Shown piece by piece: positions 8,323 through 18,000 of a DNA stretch of 47,002 nucleotides; the first letter of the stretch is position 1, and each line of letters opens with the position of its first letter. A program made the position numbers and the translations under genes. This DNA is from a virus: the IMG/VR virus record IMGVR_UViG_3300018428_000044, positions 1 through 47,002 of that record; one strand, 5' to 3'. The notes below the pieces were generated by a model. The model ran no database searches. It had not been told where the DNA came from and was given only the letters and a program-made list of their open reading frames with translations.

Positions 8323-11300
8323 ATGAGCGCACTTGGTCGTATTAGCGGTCCGCTCTTGAAGTCAAATTTGATCCGTAATGGGATTGATCTGGCTTTCGAG
8401 ACTGATTTGCTATATCTTGATGTTAATAACCAGAAGATTGGTGTTAAGCTCGGCCTTGACGGAAACGGGGACGCAATAAAGCCAGAATACGAATTAGACG
8501 TAGGCGCAACTACCCGCACAACAGATCTTATAGTAACTAATCGAGCAGACATTGGAAATGTCAACATTGTTGGCAATACTATTTCTAGTGATACTGCTGT
8601 TCTTAATTTAGGAACACTCGATAATATAGTTTATAATAACAAATTACGTGTAGATAGCATTGACATTGAAGGAAATGTTATTAGCACAAACGATTCAAAT
8701 GCAAACCTAGAACTTAGACCACACGGTACAGGAACAGTTGAAATATTTGCTGATACAAATGTTACCGGAAATATACACGCTACCGGAAATATAACAGCAG
8801 ATGGAAGTATTACAATAGGTGATGCAAATACTGATAATGTTATCTTTAATGCAGAAGTCGCGTCAGACATTATTCCTGATGCTGATGATACATACAACCT
8901 CGGCTCTGGCGGAAGACAATATTCTATAAGTAGTGGACATATATCTTTAGGTGATGTAACTTTAACTGTAAGTAGTGGAATAGGTACACTAAGTATTCCT
9001 TCTACAGATAGTACTGCCTGGATTGATGATTTAATGGAACAACCATTAAATTACAAATATTTAATGGCACTTGAAGGTACAGAAGGTACATTACATGACG
9101 TAACTCGAACCGGTGCTTGGAGCGGCGAACATCCTCAAACTGCTAATATATCTGCTCCTAGTATATTAGACGGAACGTATAATGTTGTTCAAATTAACAT
9201 AGATGCAAAACGTTGGGCAGATGTATGGGTAGACAATATTGTAACTAACGGCGTTAATACCGGTACATTAATTGTTGACGGGGTAGACTTAACACTACGC
9301 CAAGGAAATACTTGGTACGTTGCAGAGAACGGCGATGATTTAAATTCAGGAACACATCAGCAAGATCCAAAAGGTAGTTTAAAAAATGCATTATCGTACG
9401 CACAATCAGGGGATACAGTAGTTGTTTATCCTGGAGTGTATACTGAAGAATTTCCATTAACTGTTCCAACAGGAGTTACCATTAAAGGTCTTGGCGGTAT
9501 TAGATCAGTTAAAATTATTCCTACAACACTAACAAGATATAATGATGCATTTTTACTTAACGGTGAAACTACAATAGAAGATTTAACTGTTGCAGATTTT
9601 TACAGTGGCGGTAACTTGTATGCTCCTGATTCACAAACAGTTGTAAGTGCTCCATTTGATCAAAGTGCAACATTTGATATAGGAACTGCACCTTTTGCAC
9701 ACACATATGTAAGCGGCGGCAGAATACATCCGGGCGGCCCAACAAACACAGGTTATAATATAACAAATGCAACTTATAATCATACAACGGGAATATTGGA
9801 AGTATTTTGGTCAGGACCTGCAATTGGAAGCGTAATACCAGGACAAAAACCTGTATTCCTAACAGGATTAACATTTAGTTGCAACGGAGGAAACAGAACA
9901 TTTCCAGATAACGGTTATGCTTTCCGTTTTGCAACAGACTTTGAAGTTACAACACGCTCACCTTACATTAAAAACATTACTGTAATTACAGCAGGTAGCA
10001 CAACTACAGTAGAAGATCCTAGAGGCTATAATGCACATAATGCAGGTAAAGGTGCTTATATTGACGGTGCTTATGCTACTACTAACAGTAAAGAAGCAAG
10101 CATGTTGTTCCATTCAGCAACGTTTATTACACCTGGTGTAGATGCTGTAACAATGACAAATGGTGTTAGAGTAGAATGGCTTAATTCTTTTACATACTTT
10201 GCTAATCGATCAATATATGCATTTGACAGCAACGATGGATTGTACGGAGCAGGTAAGACAAGAATTAGACTTAGTGGCATCAGTGGAACATTCCAAGCAG
10301 GTGACACTGTTACTTTTGATGTTGAAGATAGCACAGATGTTAGCATAACAATCGATGACGTCGATGGCGACACATTAATTGTTGATGGCAAAGACATTAG
10401 TTTAATCGGATTTGATTCAACGCCAACTTCAATATCAAACGGATCAGGCGCAACTGCAACAACTATTGAAAACGTTGATGTAAGAGACTTTGGTGCAGAA
10501 GTAAGACTAATTGGATCTGCAAGCGTGTATGGAGATGCTGGTCTTGTAGGTGTTGGTGCAGGTGTACTAATGTACGCTATAGGACACAATCTTGCTTATA
10601 TTGGTAACGGTAAAGAAGTTACCAATGATGCAGAAACTGTTATTCAAAGCAACGAAGTTATTGAAATTGATAATGCTAAGATACGTTATAATTCAGTAGA
10701 TCACAAAGGAGATTTTCGTGTTGGTGATCTATTTTATGTAAACCAAGAAACAGGTAGCGCAACATTTACTGTAAGCGATTTTATTATTAATACAACAAAT
10801 GGAGTTACATTTACTACAGGAAGCGATACTACATTTGTAGATGGTACTAAAGTTGAAACAGGAAACTGGAGATTTAGTGGAAACACTATCGAAACAGTAT
10901 CTGGCTCAGCAAACTTTAATGCGGCAAACGGCGAAATTAATTTACAAGATAATACAAATATTACAGGTAATTTAGATGTAACAGGTAATGTTACTATTGG
11001 CGGAAATATTACAATTGGTGACGAAGCAACTGACACAATACAAATTATTGCAGGCATTGATAGTGATATTGTTCCAAAAACGGATAGTACTTATAGCTTA
11101 GGAACTTTAACTAAAACCTGGAGTAACTTATTTGTAGATCAAATAAATGTTGATAATATTCAAATCACGCAAAACTATATTACTACAACAGAATCTAATT
11201 CAGACTTAGAGTTACGTGCAAACGGCACAGGAAAGATACTTGTTCCAAATAATGATGTACAAATTGATAATAATCTTAATGTAATTGGAACTACTACTTT

Positions 11301-14300
11301 AGCTAATACTACTATTACTGGAACAGTAACAACAGTTGGAGATACAAATCAAACCGGAAACATTAATGTTACCGGAAACGTAATTGTAGAACAAGAAGTT
11401 AATGTCACTGGAAAAGCGCAATTTGAAGAAATATTAATTGATGACAACTACATCACTACAACAAGTTCAAATGCAGATTTAGAACTAAGAGCAAATGGTA
11501 CAGGCGAGATACTTGTTCCTAATAACAATGTAAACATTACAAATGATTTAACGGTTACGGGCGATGTTAGTGCTAACAATGTAACAGTAACAGCTAATGT
11601 TACAGCAAATGATGCTAATATTGGCGATGTGCAAATCAGCGGAACAACTGTTGAGGCAACTGCATCAAACGCAGACTTAGAACTACGTGCAAATGGAACA
11701 GGTGATATCCTAGTTCCGAGTAATGATGTTATTCTTTCACAAAATTTAACTGTAAACGGATCTACAACATTACAAGGCACAAACATCAACGGAAATATAA
11801 CACACGTTGGTGACACTACACAAACTGGAAATGTTACGCTTTTAGGCGAGTGGACTAATGGTAATATTAAAATTGAAGATAATTTTGTTACTACAACTAA
11901 TAGCAATTCAGACTTAGAATTACGTGCTAATGGCACAGGACAAATTTTATTACCGGATAACGATTTACAAATTGATAACAACTTAACTGTTAGTGGTGCT
12001 ACTGATTTACAAACAACAACAATAACAGGAACAATTACGCATACTGGTAATACAATACAAACCGGTGATTATACTATCGCAGGCAGTTGGTCCAACGGTG
12101 ATTTGCAGTTTGACGGTAATGTTATTTCTACAACAACTTCTAATAGTGATTTAGAACTTCGTGCTAACGGTGTCGGCGAAATACTTATACCTAACAATAA
12201 TGTTCAAATTGACAATGATTTAACTGTTAGTGGTGCTACTGATTTACAAGGTACAACTGTAACAGGTACTATTACGCACACAGGCGATACCACACAAACT
12301 GGTAATTACACAATCGCTGGCTCGTTTACAAATGGCGATATTCAAATAGATGGTAATACAATTGAAACTACTGCATCAAACAGTGATTTGGAATTACGTG
12401 CAAGCGGCAGCGGCACAATTAATGTTCCTTTAAATAATGTTACATTTAGCCAAGCACTAACAGTAAGCGGCGCAACTGATTTACAAAATACAACTGTAAC
12501 AGGTATTATTAACCATACAGGTGATTATAATCAAACTGGTAACTTTACTATTGGTGGTGAAATTACTAATGGTAATATATTAATTGAAGATAATTTTATT
12601 GCTACAACAGAATCTAATTCAGACTTAGAACTACGTGCCAACGGTACTGGTGAAATACTAATACCAAACAATGATGTTAGAATTGCAAATAACTTATATG
12701 TATTAGGTGATGCTACACTAGGTGATACAACATTAACAGGTAATGTTAGCATCACAGGTGATATAACACAAAGCGGCGACTATTCAATTAGTGACGATGT
12801 TACTGTTGGCGGAGCATTGACTGTAACACGTTCTGCACAATTCGAAGAAATACTAATAGACGATAACTTTATTACAACTACTACAAGTAATGCAGACCTA
12901 GAATTACGTGCAAATGGTACTGGTGAAATATTAATACCTAACAATGACTTACATATTACAAATGACTTAACTGTTGACGGCACTATTACAGTCGGTGATA
13001 TTAATTCAGCAGGCACTATTACTGCTAATAGATTTAGTACAGGTGATATTTTAATTGATGATAACTTTATTACTACAACAACAAGTAATAGTAATTTAGA
13101 ACTTCGTGCTAATGGTACTGGTGAAATATTAATACCTAACAATGATTTACAAATTGATAATGATTTAACTGTATCAGGAACTACAACACTAACTAACACA
13201 ACTATTACAGGAACTATTACACATGTTGGTAATACTAATCAAACAGGTAACACAACAGTAACAGGCGATGTAACAGTTACACAAGACTTAGATGTTAGTG
13301 GAGCAGCACAATTTGAAGAAATTTTAGTTGACGACAATTATATTACAACTACAACATCAAACGCAGACTTAGAATTACGTGCTAATGGTGCTGGAAATAT
13401 TCTAATACCAAATAACAATGTTGAAATTACAAACGACTTAACTGTCTCTGGAACGCTAACTACGAATAATATTGTAGCAACAGGTACTATTAGTGCAAGC
13501 GGATTTAGAACAGATTCGTTATTAATTGATGACAACTATATTACTACAACAAATTCTAATGCAGATTTAGAACTACGTGCTAGTGGTACTGGATCTATAT
13601 TCTTAAACACACTAGAAGTTAATGAAACAACAATTTCGTCAGCAACAGATGATATTACTTTTGTACCAGGTTCCGGATTAGTTAAAATAGACTCTACAGG
13701 ATCTTTAGTATTACCTGTAGGAGATACTAGTCAACGTCCGACAGGAAGTGCAGGACAAATAAGATTTAATAGCGAACTAGATAGGTATGAAGGTTTTGAC
13801 GGCACAGCCTGGTCAAATCTAAAAGGTGTAGAAGATTTAGATGGCGATACAAAAGTTACTGCTGAACTAACACCAGGTGCTAATGATAATACTATTAGAT
13901 TTTATACAGCAGGAACAATAGTTACTGATATTAATTCAGACAGACTTAGTACAAATAAGATAGTCGTAGATGACATTACCATTGATGGAAATGTGATAAG
14001 TACAAGTACATTAAATACTGATTTAGAATTTACTGCCAACGGTACTGGAGCAGTAGTAATTGATAATTTTTCAATTGCTAATAACACTATTACTAATACT
14101 GTTTCAAACAGTATTACTGTTTTTGAAGAAACAGACAATGGATATGTTAAATTTGACGGTACATACGGCTTTGTTATACCAGTAGGTGGAAATGCACAGC
14201 GTCCTCCAATTGCGTATACTGAAACAGGACAGATGCGTTATAATACTGACGGAAGTCGTGTTGAAATATATGATGGTAGTAACTGGGTTTCAGCAGCAGG

Positions 14301-14370
14301 TTCGAGTGCAGGTATTAGTCGAGCAGATGCAGAAGATATTGCGTTTGAAATTGTTTTGAGTTTAGGATAA
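8323..14370 (+). CDS. Giant tail fibre protein B (2015 aa), paralogue of fibre A
   Basis: The start at ATG 8323 is supported by GAGGAGA upstream. The architecture parallels the preceding gene: N-terminal MSALGRISGPLL, one repeat unit near residues 115-140, a beta-helix region beginning with NTWYVAENGDDLNSGTH near residue 328, a D-x-x-G-D-FR-V-GD-L-F motif near 790-800, then about 12 further L-E-L-R-A-N-G repeats over residues 950-1890. The tip modules are GDTSQRP...G-x-IRFN...YEGFDG and GNAQRPP...G-x-MRYN...YDGSNW. An insertion near residues 640-720 (SGTFQAGDTVTFDVEDSTD) is absent from fibre A. The first about 50 codons use GC-richer codons (CTC, CTG, GGG, TTG) than the rest, which suggests a mosaic 5' end. 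Its likely role is a trimeric tail fibre. Confidence 0.8.
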   Translation: MSALGRISGPLLKSNLIRNGIDLAFETDLLYLDVNNQKIGVKLGLDGNGDAIKPEYELDVGATTRTTDLIVTNRADIGNVNIVGNTISSDTAVLNLGTLDNIVYNNKLRVDSIDIEGNVISTNDSNANLELRPHGTGTVEIFADTNVTGNIHATGNITADGSITIGDANTDNVIFNAEVASDIIPDADDTYNLGSGGRQYSISSGHISLGDVTLTVSSGIGTLSIPSTDSTAWIDDLMEQPLNYKYLMALEGTEGTLHDVTRTGAWSGEHPQTANISAPSILDGTYNVVQINIDAKRWADVWVDNIVTNGVNTGTLIVDGVDLTLRQGNTWYVAENGDDLNSGTHQQDPKGSLKNALSYAQSGDTVVVYPGVYTEEFPLTVPTGVTIKGLGGIRSVKIIPTTLTRYNDAFLLNGETTIEDLTVADFYSGGNLYAPDSQTVVSAPFDQSATFDIGTAPFAHTYVSGGRIHPGGPTNTGYNITNATYNHTTGILEVFWSGPAIGSVIPGQKPVFLTGLTFSCNGGNRTFPDNGYAFRFATDFEVTTRSPYIKNITVITAGSTTTVEDPRGYNAHNAGKGAYIDGAYATTNSKEASMLFHSATFITPGVDAVTMTNGVRVEWLNSFTYFANRSIYAFDSNDGLYGAGKTRIRLSGISGTFQAGDTVTFDVEDSTDVSITIDDVDGDTLIVDGKDISLIGFDSTPTSISNGSGATATTIENVDVRDFGAEVRLIGSASVYGDAGLVGVGAGVLMYAIGHNLAYIGNGKEVTNDAETVIQSNEVIEIDNAKIRYNSVDHKGDFRVGDLFYVNQETGSATFTVSDFIINTTNGVTFTTGSDTTFVDGTKVETGNWRFSGNTIETVSGSANFNAANGEINLQDNTNITGNLDVTGNVTIGGNITIGDEATDTIQIIAGIDSDIVPKTDSTYSLGTLTKTWSNLFVDQINVDNIQITQNYITTTESNSDLELRANGTGKILVPNNDVQIDNNLNVIGTTTLANTTITGTVTTVGDTNQTGNINVTGNVIVEQEVNVTGKAQFEEILIDDNYITTTSSNADLELRANGTGEILVPNNNVNITNDLTVTGDVSANNVTVTANVTANDANIGDVQISGTTVEATASNADLELRANGTGDILVPSNDVILSQNLTVNGSTTLQGTNINGNITHVGDTTQTGNVTLLGEWTNGNIKIEDNFVTTTNSNSDLELRANGTGQILLPDNDLQIDNNLTVSGATDLQTTTITGTITHTGNTIQTGDYTIAGSWSNGDLQFDGNVISTTTSNSDLELRANGVGEILIPNNNVQIDNDLTVSGATDLQGTTVTGTITHTGDTTQTGNYTIAGSFTNGDIQIDGNTIETTASNSDLELRASGSGTINVPLNNVTFSQALTVSGATDLQNTTVTGIINHTGDYNQTGNFTIGGEITNGNILIEDNFIATTESNSDLELRANGTGEILIPNNDVRIANNLYVLGDATLGDTTLTGNVSITGDITQSGDYSISDDVTVGGALTVTRSAQFEEILIDDNFITTTTSNADLELRANGTGEILIPNNDLHITNDLTVDGTITVGDINSAGTITANRFSTGDILIDDNFITTTTSNSNLELRANGTGEILIPNNDLQIDNDLTVSGTTTLTNTTITGTITHVGNTNQTGNTTVTGDVTVTQDLDVSGAAQFEEILVDDNYITTTTSNADLELRANGAGNILIPNNNVEITNDLTVSGTLTTNNIVATGTISASGFRTDSLLIDDNYITTTNSNADLELRASGTGSIFLNTLEVNETTISSATDDITFVPGSGLVKIDSTGSLVLPVGDTSQRPTGSAGQIRFNSELDRYEGFDGTAWSNLKGVEDLDGDTKVTAELTPGANDNTIRFYTAGTIVTDINSDRLSTNKIVVDDITIDGNVISTSTLNTDLEFTANGTGAVVIDNFSIANNTITNTVSNSITVFEETDNGYVKFDGTYGFVIPVGGNAQRPPIAYTETGQMRYNTDGSRVEIYDGSNWVSAAGSSAGISRADAEDIAFEIVLSLG

Positions 14371-14374
14371 AGAT

Positions 14375-14704
14375 ATGGCAACATTATTTAAAAATAAAGT
14401 AGTAAAGGAAGTAGGAGTATTACCAGTTGATATTTATGAAACTGATGCAAGTACCCGAGCTACTATTATTGGCATGAGCTTAACAAATTTAACAAATTCT
14501 TTTGTATATGTTGATGTTCTTGTGTCAGACGATACTAGTAATACAGGATATTATTTGAAAGAAACACTTTTACCTGCAAATACTAGTTTAAGAGTAGTTA
14601 ATCAAGGCGAAAAATTAATTGTCGCCCCAACAAATAAAGTACAAGTTCGATCAAGCGTTAATGATAGTGTTGATGTTGTATTGAGCTTTGTGGAGATTGT
14701 ATAA
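14375..14704 (+). CDS. Small virion-associated protein, related to the one at 1885
   Basis: This 109-aa protein starts 5 nt after fibre B ends; AGGATAAAG, spanning the fibre B stop, may serve as ribosome site. The body alternates hydrophobic and polar residues, with TIIGMSLTNLTNSFVYVDVLV in the centre and VQVRSSVNDSVDVVLSFVEIV at the end, consistent with a compact beta-sandwich. Similar arrangements are seen in the 116-aa and 113-aa proteins of this window. Its stop overlaps the following ATG (TATAATG), so the two are coupled. Placement directly behind a giant fibre gene suggests a fibre-associated or baseplate-associated part. The function is not known. Confidence 0.6.
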   Translation: MATLFKNKVVKEVGVLPVDIYETDASTRATIIGMSLTNLTNSFVYVDVLVSDDTSNTGYYLKETLLPANTSLRVVNQGEKLIVAPTNKVQVRSSVNDSVDVVLSFVEIV

Positions 14705-15081
14705 TGACATACTATGTAGGAAATAACCCCCAGGATGTACTTAATGGTATTATCAAAAGATATTTTTATGGCTTAAGAAGAAATGATGATGGTGAGTTAT
14801 TCTTAGCAAGGATTGACCAATTACAAGGCGGAGATCAAATATCCACTATTAACGATGTTGGTATTGCAGAAAATAACTTTCCAGATTTTGAAGAAGGTAT
14901 CGATTATCTTGACGGTGTTGATGCAGATCATAATGTTGTTTATAAAAATTTAAGATATCCACAACTAAGATGGGACGGTAGATCGTTAACATATTACATT
15001 GATCCAGAAGATGGACAACTAATTATGAGAATTTCAGAAGGATACGAATATCCTGAGAACATTTCGGGACCAGGATACTAA
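14704..15081 (+). CDS. Virion structural protein (125 aa), probable
   Basis: It starts MTYYVGNNPQDVLNGIIKRYFYGLRRNDDGELFLARIDQ, overlapping the previous stop by 1 nt. It is mixed alpha/beta and fairly acidic, with FEEGIDYLDGVDADHNVVYKNLRYPQLRWDGRSLTYYID in the second half; the RWDG and YYID strands suggest a small beta domain. It has no enzymatic motif and no membrane segment. Its position between two giant fibre genes, and expression from the same transcript, make a tail or baseplate accessory role the best guess. A strong GGAGCAAAC ribosome site for the next gene follows its stop. Confidence 0.6.
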   Translation: MTYYVGNNPQDVLNGIIKRYFYGLRRNDDGELFLARIDQLQGGDQISTINDVGIAENNFPDFEEGIDYLDGVDADHNVVYKNLRYPQLRWDGRSLTYYIDPEDGQLIMRISEGYEYPENISGPGY

Positions 15082-15093
15082 GGAGCAAACTAA

Positions 15094-18000
15094 ATGGCTG
15101 AGTTTAAACTAGATAGATTTAAATATAATTGGAGAGGCGAATGGACAGCCGCCACCGAATATAAAAGAGATGACATTGTAAGACTAAATGGTAAAAGTTA
15201 TGTATGTGTTGTAACACATACTGCTAATGCAATATTTAGAGATGACTTAAACGCTATCCTTCCAGGATCAAATCCGCCACAACCTCAGCCAAAATGGGTG
15301 GTAATGACCGATGGTAGACAGTTTATTGGCGAATACGCAACTGATGTTGTTTACGATTTAGGTGATATTGTTGTTTATGACGGTGTTACGTGGGTTTGCA
15401 TTAATTCTCATACTTCTACAGGTGCTCCTTCAGAATCAGTTAATTGGGAATTACTAGTAAACAGTATGGCATTTGTTGGTGCTTGGACAAGTGGTGTTGT
15501 TTATGGTCCGGGTGCTATTGTAAAATACGGTGGTAACGCTTATAAGTGTATAACTGCACACCAAGCAGGAGGCACTTTAGAAGAATCTATCTCAAATTGG
15601 GAAGATTTTTATATAGGATATCAATACAGAGGCGATTGGGCGCCAGGAACTGATTATTTTGTTAATGATTTAGTAAAATACGGCGCAACAATTTTTAATT
15701 GTACTGAATCACATACATCTAGTGGACCAGAATTAGACTTAACAAAGTTTGTTTTAGAGATTCCAGGTTCACAAAAAGAACCAATTGACTGGGACAGCGA
15801 AACATACTATCAAAATGGTGATATTGTACGTTATGGCGGCTTTCTTTACATTGCTAACGATAATAGTTTTGATGTTGATCCATCAAGAGACCAAGATGAC
15901 AGTACAGTTACATGGGTAATGTTGGCAAAAACTACTAGTTTCTTGGGAGAATGGGGTAAAGGTAGAATATATAAACCAGGAAATGTCGTTCTTAGAGGTG
16001 GAAACCTTTATATGGCTGTTAGAGATGTTAATCTAGCTACAGGAACAGATAGTACAGCTGATTATTTAGATCCAGATATATGGGAACATCTTGCACCAGG
16101 GCAAATTTGGGACGGATCTTGGACTGTAGGAAAATATTATAGCGTAGGAGATGTAGTTTATCATTTAGGAAGTGCATATGTTTGTAATACAGAGCATTTA
16201 TCAACAAGTATTGATAGACCAAATAATTTAGAAAATTATTTTTACTGGGATGTATTAATAGAAGCTGGATCTCCTGGAGGATTACACGACAAAGGTGATC
16301 TTCTTACTTACGGACTTAGCAGAGAATGGGCGTTAGATGACAGTACAGAAGGTGATGTACGTGTTCCAATAGGATCTAACCTACAAGCCTTATCAGTTAG
16401 TGACGAACATGAAGCATTTTGGAGAAATACTACTGCTGATGCTGACGTCATTTATGTTTCTACAACAGGTAAAGACTTACCGGGCTATGGAAAAACACAT
16501 CAAACTCCGTTTAGAACAATTAGACATGCTTGCGAATATGTAGAAGACAATTATACTCCTCTAACTCCTACTAAAATCCAGGTAGCAACAGGAAGATTTG
16601 AAGAAATTGGCCCAATACCTATTCCTGCAGGTTGTGTTGTTATGGGAGACGAGTTAAGATCAACAACTGTGGTAGCAAACAGTCCTATTCCAGAGTATTT
16701 GTCAGAACTACCATATATTAAAACAATCAGCGACAAACTTAATCTACTAATTTTAGATTTGATACAAAATAGACGAATTGATGTTAGCGAAGGAAATTTA
16801 GAAACCCAAGTATTTACTAAGGACGTTAGTAGTATAGCAGCAGCAGAATATGTAATATCTAGATTTAACGATTATATTAACTATATAACTTTCGTTCTCG
16901 AAAGCACTGATACACTTCCTACAACAACAGGAAGCAATACACTAGCAACAGAAAATTTATTCCAAGAAGGATATAGACAGCTATTTGCTAACAGAGAATT
17001 TCTTGCACACGAAATATTATATTGGTTAAAAGCAGAAAATCCGTTGTATAATTTTGATAATGATAGAATTTTAGGTATAACTAGAACATTAATTAGAGGT
17101 TTAGCATTAGATTTACGTTATCAAAACAGTAATTTTAGATCAATATTGGCAGCTAGAAGATATACAAACGGTGCAAACGGTTCTCAATCAGATGATATTT
17201 TCTATATGAGAGATACAACTGGTTTACGTAACATGACTACCGAAGGTCTTCAAGGTACCCTTAATCCTCCAGGCGTATTTGAGTTATATCAACGTCCAAC
17301 AGGTGGATCTTGCGTAAGTTTAGACCCCGGTTGGGGACCTGATGACGACCGTGTATGGATTGTTAACCGTTCTCCGTATATTCAAGGTGTAACTAATATA
17401 GGAACAGGATGTGTTGGTTGTAAAATTGACGGTGATCTTCATAACGGTGGCGTTAAATCGATGGTTACAAACGACTTTACACAGGTATTGAGTGACGGTA
17501 TTGGTTGTTGGGTTACAAATGGAGCAAGAGCAGAACTTGTTTCTATGTTTACATACTATTGTGCTGTTGGATATCTTGCTTCAAACGGTGGAACTATTAG
17601 AGCAGCAAACGGAAACAACTCTTATGGACTATATGGATCAGTTTCAGATGGTAACGATCCTGATGAAACTCCACAATCTGTTACAGTAAACAACAGAGTA
17701 AATGAAGCTGTTGTAAAACAAGGTTTTGCTGGCGGCAATACTGACCAATTGTTTATATTTGAATACGAAAATACTGGAACAGAGTATACAAACGCAAGTG
17801 CATCTATTATAGGTGCAGGTGCGTTTGCTAATGTTGAATTTACAGACTTTAGAGATGGCGCAATTATGGAAGGTCGTCTTGTTAATACACAAGGATCGGG
17901 CTCAGAAGGTGGCAGTAATTATATGTTAAGACAAGGTTATGCTCAAGTAACTGCTGATTCGACATCTAGTATCATACTTTCTGCAACTGATGTAACACAA

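Noticed and set aside
49-8338. Shared 11-mer GCGCACTTGGT at about 51 and at 8328
   Set aside because: Matches of this length are expected by chance in 47 kb, and the flanks diverge at once.
8193-8576. 127-codon minus-strand frame across the fibre B leader
   Set aside because: It overlaps the late promoter, leader and conserved start of the plus gene, and has no ribosome site or recognised motif.
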